DNA of 64,000 nucleotides from Delphinus delphis (lineage: Eukaryota > Chordata > Mammalia > Artiodactyla > Delphinidae), in contig NC_082696.1 of NCBI RefSeq assembly GCF_949987515.2, forward strand, positions 35,568,431 to 35,632,430, in the 5' to 3' direction. Below are positions 1 through 11,130 of the stretch, one piece after another. The position numbers and the translations under genes were made by a program. Each line of letters opens with the position of its first letter. The first letter of the stretch is position 1. Under the pieces are notes generated by a model, which saw only the letters and a program-made list of their open reading frames with translations, had not been told where the DNA came from and made no database searches.

Positions 1-1019
1 CTTTCTTGAGGAGCATAATGCAAGGAAGTATAAAAAGGACACAAACTTCTGATCTCATAACCTTGTATCTTTGATCTGAAATTTTAGTCAGTAAGACAAA
101 TGGTCTTGCTGGGAGAAATTGGAAGCTCTTTCCCTGGTAGGGTTTAACAGAGAAAGGAATACTCAAATTGACAACAAAATCGAGACAGAAAGAGTCTTGG
201 AATAATGAAGTCTAAGGCAAAGCTACTAGAAAGAAAAAGTTACTTAACTAGCCTGGATTTCACTTATGCTCAATATAAAAGACACTTATCTTGTTAAGAA
301 CTTAAAGATAAAGGGCAAAACCAATCAAGTGTTGCTAAAGAGAGGGTGTTGAGCTGACACTGAATATAAGCTCCTTTTCCAAAAGAATGATTTTAGTTAA
401 CTGTTAGTTAACTGTTTAGTTAACTGTGTGGCCCAAACTTAACAGAACACCTAGTTTAGCTTCTTGACTTCATCTCCTGAACTTTTCTTCTCACATCACC
501 TTCACTGTCCTGCCTGGCTTAGGGTAGAGAAGTTTCTCTCCATGCCAAATGCATTTTAACTTTTGCAGCAGCAGAAAACCTATAGATTTATGGCTGAACA
601 ATATCTTCAGACCTGCTACTTTCATACAATCACTAGTAAGTCAGCAAAATCATCCTCACTGATCTAAGATGTGTGTAAAAACACAAATACTTTTGACTAT
701 TTAACTTACTTATTGAATTGATTAGAACTACAATTAACTAGGTATAATCACTTTTTGTTTGTTTTGCTTTTAATTAATCTGGCCGGTCTACTTGTTTGAT
801 AACTCAAATTAGACAAAGTAGTTAACTTTACACTGTTAATTAATGAAGATGATGAAACAACAGCCCAAAGCCCCAGATTCAATTCTAATTGCTTATACAT
901 AGAGGAAAACTCTCTTAGGCAAATAACAGTTTTCACTAAGTACATTTCCTTTAAAGCAAAGGGATATATTAATAAAAACCTATCCCTGTAACTTAACACA
1001 CACAAACTTTGGACGGAGG
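1..1019. other. Unassigned AT-rich noncoding sequence
   Basis: No gene or repeat family is recognised here. The only structure seen is three near-tandem copies of TAGTTAACTGT at 394-404, 405-415 and 417-427. Short frames present are stop-ridden and show no family resemblance. Confidence 0.5.
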
Positions 1020-1166
1020 CTGGTAGAGTCATTATATATTTTAACATAGCTACCCCTATGAGATAGCAAGGTATTATTTTCAATTTTATTGGTGAGGAAA
1101 TACAGAGTTTAAGAAAATTAGAAGCATTTTGGAAATCTCTGGTTCTTGACTCTGGAGTTAGGGGTG
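1020..1166 (-). repeat. MIR SINE relic
   Basis: The block containing ATTGGTGAGGAAATACAGAG and the following TTAAGAAAATTAGAAGC matches the antisense MIR pattern (TTTTACAGATGAGGAAACTGAGG then AGGTTAAGTAACTTGCC) at low identity. It ends near TTCTTGACTCTGGAG, where an antisense MIR approaches its tRNA-like head. Old and fragmentary. Confidence 0.5.
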
Positions 1167-1434
1167 GCATTATTTAAATGCATTGCCACCTGGTTTAAAA
1201 AAAAAAAAGCAAAATGTCCTACAGTTATTTGATGGCAAAATAACTTACTTCATTGGAAACAGAACAAAAACTGGTTGTTTTGTTGCTACAAAAGTTAAAT
1301 TTAACTCAGCAAGAAAAGCAATTTATCTACTTCTAGCTTGTGATGTGGGAAAGAAAGACCATTTTCAGGTGGCAAATTTTGCATGCTTAGATGAACACTT
1401 AGCTGAAATGGACAATTTTCCAGAAAAGATATGT

Positions 1435-1784
1435 GGATCACCAAACCTGACTCAAACAAAAGTGTTAAAAAATTTCACAAATCAATAACCACTGAAGAAA
1501 TTAAACTAATAGCCAAAATATTGTAGTTCAAAAGGCACCCAACCTAAGTTTTTACTTGGAATTTTATCACACCCTTAAGAAACAGATATTTCTTATGTTA
1601 TATAAACTTTCCAGAGCAAAGAAAGAGATGACAAGTCATCTGATCCATTTTACTGAGTAAATATAGCACTGATACCAAAACAAGACAAAACACGAGAAAA
1701 GAAATTATGGCCCAATAACACTTATAAATGAAGATATATACACCTTGAATAAAATACTAGCAAACAAGATTCAGAGATGTATTT
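1435..1784 (+). repeat. Old L1 ORF2 fragment (reverse transcriptase region)
   Basis: Blocks such as AATCAATAACCACTGAAGAA, CTGATACCAAAACAAGACAA and AAAATACTAGCAAACAAGAT follow the order of the L1 ORF2 reverse transcriptase region, with large internal gaps. It is much more diverged than the L1 at 23.7-29.1 kb, so it belongs to an older L1M-type family. A CHR SINE ends it on the right. The 101-codon frame starting at 1183 overlaps only its first part and is not an L1 frame. Confidence 0.65.
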
Positions 1785-2070
1785 TTTTTAATTAATTAAT
1801 TTATTTTTGCTGTGTTGGGTCTTCGTTTCTGTGCAAGGGCTTTCTCTAGTTGTGGCAAGTGGGGGCCACTCTTCATTGCGGTGCACAGGCCTCTCACTAT
1901 CGCGGCCTCTCTTATTGCAGAGCACAGGCTCCAGACGCGCAGGCTCAGTAGTTGTGGCTCACGGGCCTAGTTGCTCCGCGGCATGTGGGATCCTCCCAGA
2001 CCAGGGCTCAAACCCGTGTCCCCTGCATTAGCAGACAGATTCTCAACCACTGCGCCACCAGGGAAGCCCC
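1785..2070 (-). mobile_element. CHR-type SINE, long form
   Basis: A tRNA-derived SINE in antisense orientation. The right end GCGCCACCAGGGAAGCCC is the reverse complement of the CHR head and the left end is the T/A-rich tail. AGAGATGTATTTTT at 1773-1786 and 2071-2084 is a 14-bp target-site duplication. The 1807-2031 reading frame lies entirely inside this SINE and is not a gene. Confidence 0.93.
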
Positions 2071-2084
2071 AGAGATGTATTTTT

Positions 2085-2860
2085 ACAAATTAAATATTTT
2101 TATTTATATCAATCGATACTCATTGGTATAAGTATCATATACTTATAACAATATACAAACATAACACACATTTTTATACTTTACTATGAAATAAAATCTT
2201 ATTAATTTTTACTGACTTCTCAATTGAAACAGATTTTTACTCATATGTTCACTCAAACACGAGAAGAAAAGCAGAGTGTTGACAACTCAACTCACTCCAG
2301 AAACGTTGATCAAAGAATTCTGAGGCATGTGAATTGAATTGTAGAACATTTTTTTGTTGTTGAGAGTCATTTATTTTCACTGGATATTGAGGCTCAATGG
2401 ACAAAATTTGTTTCAAAGTTGCTCAATTCCTCCCTGAAATGATGAGACTTTAACATCAAGTCATTACTGATTTGAATGGCTTTATCACCCTCATAACTAT
2501 TCAGTGACACTGCCCAATATAAGGCATATACTGACTTTCTTGAAATCTCTTCAGGAATATCTTCAGGACTTGAACTTCCTGGGAAATACTAGACAGATGG
2601 GCAATCCTACTACATGTTTAGTAAGTGTCCTAGAGTCATCCCTCTACCTAGTAGGAAAAATCTGAGGATTCTCAAGTTGCAGAAGATATAGACAACAGTA
2701 GCTCCCCATCTCCCTGAAACACAGCAGAAGGAGCACTGAGAGACAGAGCAGGCAGAAAACTCTATGGAAATGCAGGTGGGGAAAGAAAAGGCAGCCTGAA
2801 GGTCCAAGCTTATAGCTCTGCATCAACTTCAGAAGGAGTTAGAGCTCACTCTTTGTATAT
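2085..2860. other. Unassigned noncoding sequence
   Basis: No repeat family, RNA gene or coding region could be assigned. The overlapping minus-strand frames near 2610-2826 are Cys/Ser/Phe-rich, lack family resemblance, and are probably chance. Confidence 0.5.
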
Positions 2861-2874
2861 TCTCCTTATTTTTT
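2861..2874. repeat. Target-site duplication, left copy (LRRC41 retrocopy)
   Basis: TCTCCTTATTTTTT is identical to 4294-4307. The two copies bracket the minus-strand retrocopy. The left copy merges into the oligo(T) that represents the retrocopy poly(A) tail. Confidence 0.8.
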
Positions 2875-2893
2875 TTTTAAGTTTGAGTTAATG

Positions 2894-2899
2894 TTTATT
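2894..2899 (-). promoter_or_regulatory. Poly(A) signal AATAAA of the retrocopied transcript
   Basis: TTTATT on plus reads AATAAA on minus. It lies about 15-20 bases before the oligo(A), the normal spacing for cleavage and polyadenylation. It is therefore probably the signal used in the source transcript. Confidence 0.75.
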
Positions 2900-3009
2900 G
2901 AACTCAATCGGTCCTGTCACCTAATTATGGAGCAGCAAAAGGAATTCTGTTTAAATGAGAGCTTCAGTGAGTTATATTTGAACAAATGAATAATAGAATC
3001 TTATTAGTC

Positions 3010-3760
3010 TGAGGGCTAAGAGGACCCCTAAAAGTCATCTTGTCCAATATCTCCAACAATGCTGAACTTCTTCTATTGATACAGTACCCTTGTGTCAGGT
3101 GGTTATCCAGACTCTATTAAACACTTAGTGATAGGAAGCTTATTACCTCTGGAATTAGCTTGTTTCATCACCAATAACCTCAGAGTTTAAAAATTCTACA
3201 GTTTAGCAAAAATTTATCCTCCTTTAGCTTCCACCCAGAACAAGTCTGTTAATCCCTCTTTCAAATATTTCAAGACAGTTCACGTTCCCCAAGTCTTCTC
3301 TTTTTCAGGAAAAACATCTCCAGTCTTCCAAATGTGACTCACATGATGTGGCTTTGACTTCTTTCTCCATACTCCAGGGATAGCCTGACCACTGCAGAGT
3401 CAAGCAGGTCTATCATCCCCCTTGTCTTTCAGTCTACGTTATAGTTACATTAGTTCACACAGCTCAGTCATTATATGAGTGTCCTTAGCACAATGTAGAC
3501 TAAACCCCCTTAATCTTTTTTATACTAGCTGCTGCTAAGCCAGACCCCTCCACCCACTACCCTGAGGTCATGCAATTAGAATTTTTTAGACTCAAGTGGA
3601 GAGTTGGTTTTGTTTATTCTGCTAAATTTCATCTTGTTAGGTTTGACCATTGCTCCAGCCCTGTCAAGACCTGAATCCAGGTTCTGCCATCCATTGTGAT
3701 CACTACCTTTCCCTGTTTTTTGTCACCTGCAAACATGGTGAATAAGCAAGTTAGTGACAA
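3010..3760 (-). repeat. CR1/L3 LINE relic within the retrocopy
   Basis: The plus strand shows, in order, motifs of antisense CR1/L3 LINEs: GTCATCTTGTCCAATATCTC, GGTGGTTATCCAGACTCTAT, AGCTTCCACCCAGAACAAGT, then TTTCATCTTGTTAGGTTTGA and GTCACCTGCAAACATGGTGA. It lies wholly between the retrocopy target duplications, so it was probably carried in as part of the parent intron and did not insert here. Confidence 0.65.
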
Positions 3761-4293
3761 ATGTCAAATGAAAAGAACTTTGTGACAAGCCATCAGAGAC
3801 CTCTTCCCAAATTCATTCCATGCCTGCCCCTGCACTTTACCAGTACCCAGCTTGTGTTTGTGTGCTATTCCTGCTTTCACTGTGCAAAGTCAGGCCAGAG
3901 TTCTACATGGTGCCTTAACTTACTTCCAAACTGGAAGGCCTTGTCTTCATCAGCTCATCCCATAGTCGGCGCCAAATGGCCTGAGTGGAGAGGCCTTTCT
4001 TGAGGGCAGTTTCCTCAATCCTCTGCAAGTAATATATATTGAGCAGAGGTAAGATGCTTTGAAGTATTGGGCCTGGGAGGGCCCACACCCCACTTTCCAG
4101 AACCCCATATGGGCGCTCACCGCCCTCCCACACAGCTTGAACAGGGCAGGGGGAGCGCTGGGGCCCGAGGCTGAGCTCTTCGCTGGCGCCGCCTCCTGGG
4201 ACGTGACCGGTGGACTCCATGGTCGTTGCTGCCGCTACCTCACAGAACCAGCAACTCCGGGCGCGCCAGGCCTCGGGCACCGCCATCTTGGGC

Positions 4294-4307
4294 TCTCCTT
4301 ATTTTTT
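4294..4307. repeat. Target-site duplication, right copy (LRRC41 retrocopy)
   Basis: Identical 14-mer to 2861-2874. It abuts the 5' end of the retrocopy only about seven bases before its initiating ATG, so the retrocopy has little 5' UTR. Confidence 0.8.
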
Positions 4308-5796
4308 GAACTTGCTTTTATCCTTTACACTAAAGAAGATATTTTGAGCAATATGTATTAACACATTTAACTGGGAAATAAAGATTTACTAGATGATCAA
4401 ATTTAACAGCTTGGCCAAAGCATATTTGTACTTAGAAGAAGTAACTAAAAAACGGCAAGAGAATAACATGCTTCTTCCAAGTGAAGTTTGGTGGCTCTCA
4501 AAAATATTGTACATTCTCATTTTTCATCCAAACTTAATTATTTTGTGGGTTCCATTTCTGTTTCCAGCAAAACACAACTTCCTAGTACTGCGGAAGAAAA
4601 GACTTATAAAATGAGTCTCGTGGAGCTCAAATAGCTCTTAAAAACAGTATCTTGATGAGTTAAGTGTAAATGAGCCAAAACATATGGATTAAATGTCCCT
4701 TTAAATACACATGGCTTTAAAAATTAAGGGAAAAAAGGTTTTGGCAAAATGTGTTTCAGATTTGGTTGAGAGAAAACATTTGAAAGAAATAGTTTGAGGG
4801 ACTAGACTAACCCAAAACATACCTGAGCTCTTCTAACCTCCTATAGTACAACCAACTCTAAAACATATGGATTTTATACTATAATTCCCCTACCACACCC
4901 ACCCTGAGTTCTGAGTTCTTAGTTTTTCTTCCTATGTTGGAAATCATTAAAAACAGTCATGGTATCATTACAGTGTTGAAGAGACAATAACCTACTACTG
5001 TGATCAGTTACAGTCAAATAGAGTGAATGGCTTATTGGTCATCACTCTACAAAAATAACAATAGTTGTTTTTGTTTCAAACTCATAATATATATTCCATA
5101 TTAACCCCTATTAGACAGTAAGACCACATCATAGATACACATTGAGATAGATATAAGACCTGGCCAGAATATGAAATGACAGGATATCCATGTTGTGACT
5201 CTGTACTTAACCAAGGTCAAGTAACAGGCAAAAGGTCAATGGGAGAAACACCACACCACAACTTGAATCGTGTCAGATAATTCTGAATAGTTCAAAATGT
5301 ACTCATTTGATGCAGATGACTAGAAGCAAAAGCAACTGGCCAATCCAGAAGTGGGTCCATCAAGTGACAGGTCCTAGAACCTGTGCCACCCATGTATTAT
5401 GTTTGTCTTCAAGGTGCCACTTCCCACACACACAGACGATAGTGCTATCATTAAACTCTGCAGTCAATGAGATTTACTTCTAATGTGTGGTTGGGGCTAA
5501 AACCATTAAAAATTGGTAGGTATCAAATAGATAAAATCATTAGCTTTATGAATTTGTGACGTCATCTGTGTTGTTATCCCATTTTTTTCCACATAAACCC
5601 ATAGGATCTCACCATCTCTAGTGAAGAAGCTAGAACGGTTATTTATTGCCACTCTCTCCCAGGTTACATTTGAAAAACAACCAGCAACATGAATAAATGA
5701 CCCTAGTCATTATGCTAAATTGCCGTAATTAGCAAGCACCCTCATCTAAGCAATCTAGTTGGTATGCCACTAAGGTATATTGCATTTATTCAATGA
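4308..5796. other. Unassigned noncoding sequence
   Basis: No gene or repeat family recognised. A palindromic CRE core, TGACGTCA, lies at 5557-5564. Otherwise AT-rich and featureless by eye. Confidence 0.5.
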
Positions 5797-5799
5797 TTG

Positions 5800-6765
5800 A
5801 GGGATTTTTTTTCTGTATTTTCCACCTTTTATTGAGTTTATTGTATATAATTAACATACAGCAACTGTGTAAATTTTAAGGTGTACAGCGTAATGATTTG
5901 ACTAACATATACTGTCAAATAATAAGTTTTGTTAACATCCCTCATCTCATACAAATACAAAAAATACGAGAAAATTTTTTTTCCTTGTGATGAAAACTCT
6001 TAGGATTTACTCTCTGAACTTTCATACATGTCATACAGCAGTGTTAACTATAGTCATCATGTTATACATTACATGCCTAGTACTTACCTATCTTATAACT
6101 GGAAGTTTGTACCTTGTGACCACCTTCAACCAATTCCGCCTTCACCTGCCCCCAGCCTCTGGTAGCCACAAATCTGATCTCTTTTTGAATAAGTTTGTTT
6201 TTATTTTGTTTTGTTTTGTTTTGGAGTCTACATATAAGTGGGATCATACAGTATATGTCTTCCTCTGTCTGACTTACTTCACTTAGCATAATGCCCTCAA
6301 GGTCCATCCATGTTGTCACAAATGGCAGAATTTCCTCCGTTTTTTTCTTTCTTTCTTTCTTTCTTATTTTTATTTATTTATCATTTATTTAATTTATTCT
6401 TTTTTATTGCTGAATTTTATATATATATGCAAATATATATATATTTATCTATCTCACAATTCCTTTATCCACTCACCCATCAGTGAGCACTTATGTGGTT
6501 TCCATGTCTTGGGTATTGTAAATAATGCAATTATGAACATGGGGGTGCCGATATCTCTTCAACATAATGTTTTCATTTCCTTCAGATGTATTCCCAGAAA
6601 TAGAATTGCTGGATCATACGATAGTTCTATTTTTAAGTTTTTGAGGAACCTCCACACTGTTTTCCATAGTGACCATACCAGTTTACAATCCCACCAACAG
6701 TGCACAAGGGTTCCATTTTCTCCACATGCTCACCAGCCTTTGTTTTCTCTTGTAAAAGACTGAGG
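5800..6765 (-). repeat. Old L1 3' end (ORF2 C-terminus and 3' UTR)
   Basis: The plus strand carries antisense L1 ORF2 sequence: CATTTCCTTCAGATGTATTCCCAGAAATAG, GGAACCTCCACACTGTTTTC and CAATCCCACCAACAGTGCAC near 6570-6705. To the left are GGTCCATCCATGTTGTCACA and the 3' UTR, ending in T-rich sequence at 5806. Simple expansions (CTTT)n at about 6344-6364 and (TA)n at about 6419-6442 sit inside. The element is 5'-truncated near 6765 and is distinct from the younger L1 at 23.7 kb. Confidence 0.8.
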
Positions 6766-8185
6766 TTGTGTCAAATCTACTGAGGTAGATCAAATCTACC
6801 TTCCTAAGACCATTATTGAGGACTTCCTTTAAGAAAAAGAAATGATAACCAATGTTTAAAAATGTGTCAGAAAAAAGAGTTGTGATCTGAAACAATCTGC
6901 TAGAGAAACAATGTCTAAAGAAACAATCCAAATTGTAGTATGCTATTAGGGGCCTAAAAGAAAATTCAGGAACCTGAAACCCATGTGGTGGTGGAGGGGG
7001 TGGGAGGGGAGGTGAACGTGCTTTCAGTGAAAATGATAGCCTCTCTAACATGTGACTAAAACAGACTGACAGGGCAACTGAAGAGATAAATGGTGGATTT
7101 GTCTCTGGGAGGGTCAGTCTGGCCTCATTCCCGTGCTAATTTCCTTTTAAAGGCGTGGTGTAACTGCAGCTTTATGTGTTGAGTTGAGGATTTACTTGAA
7201 ATATACTTAGACATACTGCTTCTACCCAAGGGAATTGATGTAAGTTCTTAAAATTCCTGCAGTTCTTCTCTTGGGGAGCAAACACTCTACAGCTAAATCC
7301 CATAATACGCCACCTTGCCAGTACTGCTAAGCCCCAGATCAGTTATCTCCTCTGTGGACTGGGGTCTGTGGGAGTGGAAGTTTTAAAGCTAAGAGTTATC
7401 CAGACTGTGACAGGGTCAAAATTTGCTGTAACAGCAATTCTCTTGTCCAGGATAAAATAATTCCCTTATATTTTATGCCTGTCTGTTGTCTTCAGACATG
7501 GAAGCTATTATTATCCTTTCTGTGGTAGATTTTTTTAAGTATATTCTGCTTTGTTTTTCCACAGGTTTTAAGTGCTTTTCAAAAATGTGTTCGTCCACGC
7601 CTGCTAAAGGAAATATATATAAATATCTATAAATATCCATGTAAATAGACTTGACTCCAAGAAATAACATTTCCCACTGCATGCTGAGTAATTTACAGCA
7701 ATTCTCCCAAAGGCTAATAGATGGTCACCAAAATTGTTCACATGATGTCTTTCAAACTTATTCATGGAAAATACTCTGATGGTGGCTTCCTCTTATGGAA
7801 GAGCTAAGGTTCAAATTCACCTCAGATTCGAGCACTCATTCAGAGTCATTTGTCACTGCTAATTTTTTCCCATGGAACAGGACCACCTATGGGGAGAAAA
7901 ATCCCTCTGCTCTTCTAGAGGAAGTCTTGAGAGTTGGCTGCTGTGTGGTTAGCAGGAAGGCTGTGGTAAATGTTGAGAACCACCATCTCATAATCATATG
8001 TTTGAAGCTTTAAATCATGACTCTGTCAAAATTCATAGCTGGAAAATTGTGGATCACTTTAGAGAATCAGAGATGTACTGCAGACTAACAATAAAACCAG
8101 TAAAATGTACTAGGAAGCTCTACATTTTACTCAAGGTTTCTTTGGCAGAAATGTCATTACATGCTCCTCTCTGAACACCTTGAAG
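6766..8185. other. Unassigned noncoding sequence
   Basis: No coding region, RNA gene or clear repeat. A G-rich stretch at 6986-7013 and a short AT-rich run near 7608-7640 are the only compositional features. Confidence 0.5.
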
Positions 8186-8189
8186 AACA

Positions 8190-8350
8190 CACCCTAGAGT
8201 CAGAAGTCCCAAGTTCACATTCTGGCTTGGCTACCTGCTGGTACCTTATTTAAACTCTCAAGTTCAACTGACCCTTTGATATAAAAAATCAAATAATAGT
8301 GATAAAGGATTAAAGGATATTACATGTATTAAAGGATTTTGTATGCAATG
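8190..8350 (+). repeat. MIR SINE relic
   Basis: CAAGTTCACATTCTGGCTTGGCTACCTGCTGG followed by TATTTAAACTCTCAAGTTCA and a region ending GATTAAAGGATATTACATGT resembles sense MIR (ATTCGAATCCTGGCTCTGCCACTTACTAGC, then ATGGGGATAAT, then GAGGATTAAATGAG). Confidence 0.6.
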
Positions 8351-8394
8351 AGTTTCTTTGTGTCAGTAATCATGTTCTAAGGCATACTGTTCTC

Positions 8395-8580
8395 AGAATA
8401 CCTAGAACACCACATCAAATAAGACTGCAAACTCTTTAAGACCAAAGTCCCCACTGTTGTTTCCTTCATAGCTTTCTCTCTCCAACCTTCAGTGGAATAT
8501 AGTTCTTCACATTCACGAAACTAGAACAGAGCTCATCACAGATCAAAATGCTCAGTAGATTTAATTAAGCTTCTAATGTA
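8395..8580 (+). repeat. Possible L2 3' end relic
   Basis: CTGCAAACTCTTTAAGACCAAAGTCC and the later AGAACAGAGCTCATCACAGAT plus TCAGTAGATTTAATTAA weakly follow the L2 3' pattern (TGTGAGCTCCTTGAGGGCAGGGAC, CAGTGCCTGGCACA, CAATAAATG). Low identity. Confidence 0.4.
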
Positions 8581-9099
8581 TTGAACTGAAATGACTGACC
8601 TTCCATTATGGCAAGGTAACATCAGGCTCCAAGCCAAAATAAAGGTTCTAGAAGATCAGTGCATTCTCATGCTGAACCTTGCATTAGATTCTTAGACTCA
8701 GATACTCCAAAGATACCATCTCTTGTGCCATTTGTCTCCATCCATGCTACTGATGAGTTCTATGAACATGGAAATGGCAAGGCCAAAGTCTCTCCCAGAA
8801 AATAGGACAATGAGCCGGGAGCCAAAGTTTGGCTGTGTAAAAGCAAACATGCTGAGCATCACAGAGTAGGAGATGAAGATAGCAAATTGTGAACCAGAAT
8901 GAGTGAGTGATCAACATATTCTAAGAACAGATGGAAATACAACTTTATATAATGCTTCTTGAAAGAGGAATGATAGAAAATAGATTTAAAATCCATATTG
9001 GGTGTACTCCCTGTGCCAGGCACCATGTCAGGAATTCATTTGTAATTTTAACAGTTGGTGATGAGCTAACATATTTTCAGCAAAGTAGCAAAATAAAAG
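8581..9099. other. Unassigned noncoding sequence
   Basis: Nothing assignable seen. The 69-codon frame beginning 8931 runs into a MIR relic at its end and is not supported. Confidence 0.5.
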
Positions 9100-9290
9100 A
9101 GCTAACATTAAGTTGGTGTTGCTTCTGCATCACTGTTTGAATACTTCACATGCATCAACTCATTTAATTCTGATCACAACACTAAGAAATAGGTATTCCC
9201 CATCTTATAAGTTAGGAAGTTGAGCCACACGGAGGCTAAATCACTTGTCTGCAGTCGCACACATTGTAAGGAATGTAGAGAAAGGGAACA
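9100..9290 (-). repeat. MIR SINE relic
   Basis: CACATGCATCAACTCATTTAATTCTGATCACAACACTAAGAAATAGG follows antisense MIR (TTACATGTATTAACTCATTTAATCCTCACAACAACCCTATGAGGTAGG). AGTTGAGCCACACGGAGGCTAAATCACTTG matches the next MIR block. Confidence 0.75.
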
Positions 9291-9329
9291 ATGTCTGCCA
9301 TAGGGGGGATCTCTCAACTTACTCTCGAG

Positions 9330-9505
9330 GAATATTAGAGCTGGTAGGGACTAGAAATCCAGTGAATTTCAGCTCCTTTGTCTTATGGATGAGGAACCTA
9401 AGACCAGAAAGACTCAATGCTTGACCCGATGCAACATTGCTAATTGGTAGTAGAGCTGGGACTAGATTCAAGTGTTCTCTGTTCTTTCACAACTCTGTAT
9501 AAGCG
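9330..9505 (-). repeat. MIR-like CORE-SINE or L3-associated relic
   Basis: AGAGCTGGTAGGGACTAGAA, then GGATGAGGAACCTAAGACCAG, then GTAGAGCTGGGACTAGATTC matches the widespread mammalian pattern of CTGGAAGGGACC, GATGAGGAAACTGAGGC, AGAGCTGGGATTCGAACC. Exact family is not resolvable by eye. Confidence 0.5.
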
Positions 9506-9784
9506 CAGGAGACAGTGGCTCCAGACCACAGGAAAAGCCTGGCCCCTCTTTAAAACTGTGCTTTAAAAAAAAAAAATCAGATGCATTTCCTTTTCAGCCA
9601 TGATCCGACATGTCCGGAGCCATCAGGTTTGTCATCTTCTCACATAATGGTAGTGATCTATAACTTCCAAAGTGAGTTCATCACAATCTCACAGGAGCTA
9701 TTTAATGAGTGCTAGCATATTAACTGATAGACCGGACTTGTGGTGAATAAATGGAATGAGCTTATGATAAAAACCATTTAAAAC

Positions 9785-9915
9785 CACAAACATTTATTGA
9801 GAATCACTTAATGCAGGAGAGGGCAATAGGTGTTGTGGAGATTACAAAAATGTACAAGACAGATTTCCTTTTTGTCATCCACAGGGAGCAACAAACATGT
9901 TCACAAATGGCTGCT
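9785..9915 (-). repeat. L2 relic
   Basis: CATTTATTGAGAATCACTTAATG through TACAAAAATGTACAAGACAGATTTCC follows antisense L2 3' end (ATTTATTGAGTGCCTACTATGTGCCAGGC through ACAAGACAGACAAAGTCCC). Confidence 0.5.
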
Positions 9916-10540
9916 CCCTAGTCAAAACACAGGAAGTGGTCCAGGGACATGGAAGAAAATGGAAAGAATTCAGATTGAGAAGGTTAGGTAAGGCTATGGG
10001 GAGAAAAGTTAATAAGGCTGAGGTTCATCCAACATGATAGGGATGAGAATGAATTATTCAATTATAAGTCCTCCTAACTAGATTGTCCCGATTTCCCATA
10101 TTCTTAACTCTCAGCAAAAATATGAAAAGAGTATTTATATCTTTTTTCTACTAATGTGGAAAGAGAAAAGGAAAAAGGAAAAGGAATAAATGTTATTTTT
10201 AACCCAGAAATTGGGGCCAAAGCTGACATTTGTTATGTTCTTATCTTAATCGACCAAATGATTAATTTGTGGGGGAAAAAAGCCAAGTTTATTTCAACAA
10301 TGTGTTGTGGCACTTCTTGACCAAAAAAAAAAAAAAAAAAAAAAGAGGTCTAATCTGCTATATGAGTAAATAGAACATATTCATACATTAATATTTTATT
10401 ATTCCCATTATAATAGGCAGAAATAAATAAATTCCTAGGTTATGTAAAAACATGCCACAATACTGCGATTTTAATTTTTTTAGTGTGCAGGAATCACCTG
10501 CCATGACAATTTCAAACACTCCAGTATCTCAGGATAAAAG
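9916..10540. other. Unassigned sequence with an A22 tract
   Basis: No family assigned. A pure run of 22 A lies at 10323-10344. I could not find matching direct repeats around it, so I do not call it the tail of a retroelement. Confidence 0.5.
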
Positions 10541-10544
10541 GAAA

Positions 10545-11130
10545 CTTTAAAAATCATCTGGTCCAACCATCCCATCAATGAGTCAATCCCTTCTACAACA
10601 TCCCCACCAAGTGGTCATCCACTTTATGCTTGGTTGCTTAGAGGTCCAGAATATTCTCCCTGGGCAGCAAATTTCAGCTTTAAACTATTCTTCTTAAAAA
10701 AAAAAAAAAAGCCAAAATATGTCTACTTAGGTTCCTACACATTGAACCATCTTCAGTTCCGTGGAGTCATCTGCCCTCTCTTCCACATGACAATTTGATG
10801 GTTCTGATGATAACTACATTCCTTGTCCTCTCTCAAACCATCCCCAAGTCTTCTCTTCTCAACCTTTCCTCACATAATATGGCTTTGGGTTCCCACAACG
10901 GATCCTAAAGTTTCTCGTGGTGACACCCTTTAGCTTAACTACCTCCCCCTTATTTGATGGTGTGCAGGTGGAATCACAATGCCCAGAAGTGGACTGAACA
11001 CTGCAGGGAAGAATGAGACCAGCCTCTTTCTTGTAATATTGTCCTCCTACTTCCACACCCTAGGATCATATTTGCTTTTATTAATCTCATATCTCTTGAA
11101 GGAATCAGGCAAAATATAAGGGCACCATAT
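10545..11130 (-). repeat. CR1/L3 LINE relic
   Basis: Same antisense CR1/L3 order as the 3.0-3.7 kb copy: AATCATCTGGTCCAACCATC, CTTCTACAACATCCCCACCA, GTGGTCATCCACTTTATGCTTGG, CTCTCTTCCACATGACAATTTG and GCCCAGAAGTGGACTGAACAC. It is interrupted by an A-rich tract near 10695-10710. The 65-codon minus frame at 10859-11056 lies inside and is not a gene. Confidence 0.68.

Larger units (their letters stand above)
2875..4293 (-). pseudogene. LRRC41: Retropseudogene of LRRC41 (5' part plus apparent intron)
   Basis: Reading leftward from ATG at 4286, the translation opens [18 protein letters not shown]. After a frameshifted stretch it resumes with [19 protein letters not shown] and ends SSLE, then VS and a stop. 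I recognise this as the N-terminus of LRRC41 (MUF1), a leucine-rich-repeat protein that binds Elongin BC in ubiquitin ligases. Two compensating small indels put about 45 codons in a wrong frame. After SSLE comes GTAAGT (3923-3918), a consensus splice donor, where the protein should continue. The copy then runs about 1 kb through a CR1/L3 relic to AATAAA (2899-2894) and oligo(A) (2878-2869 on plus as T). It lacks most of the coding region and all LRRs, so it is nonfunctional. Parent identity is from memory. Confidence 0.78.

Noticed and set aside
1183..1488. 101-codon plus-strand frame
   Set aside because: No family recognised, starts in an A-rich run and overlaps old L1 text at its end. No evidence of selection can be seen in one sequence.
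3915..4286. 123-codon minus frame as a live gene
   Set aside because: It is the LRRC41-like start, but carries compensating frameshifts, stops after a splice-donor-like site, and sits in a retrocopy.
10323..10344. A22 tract as a retrogene tail
   Set aside because: No recognisable gene or element upstream and no matching target duplication.
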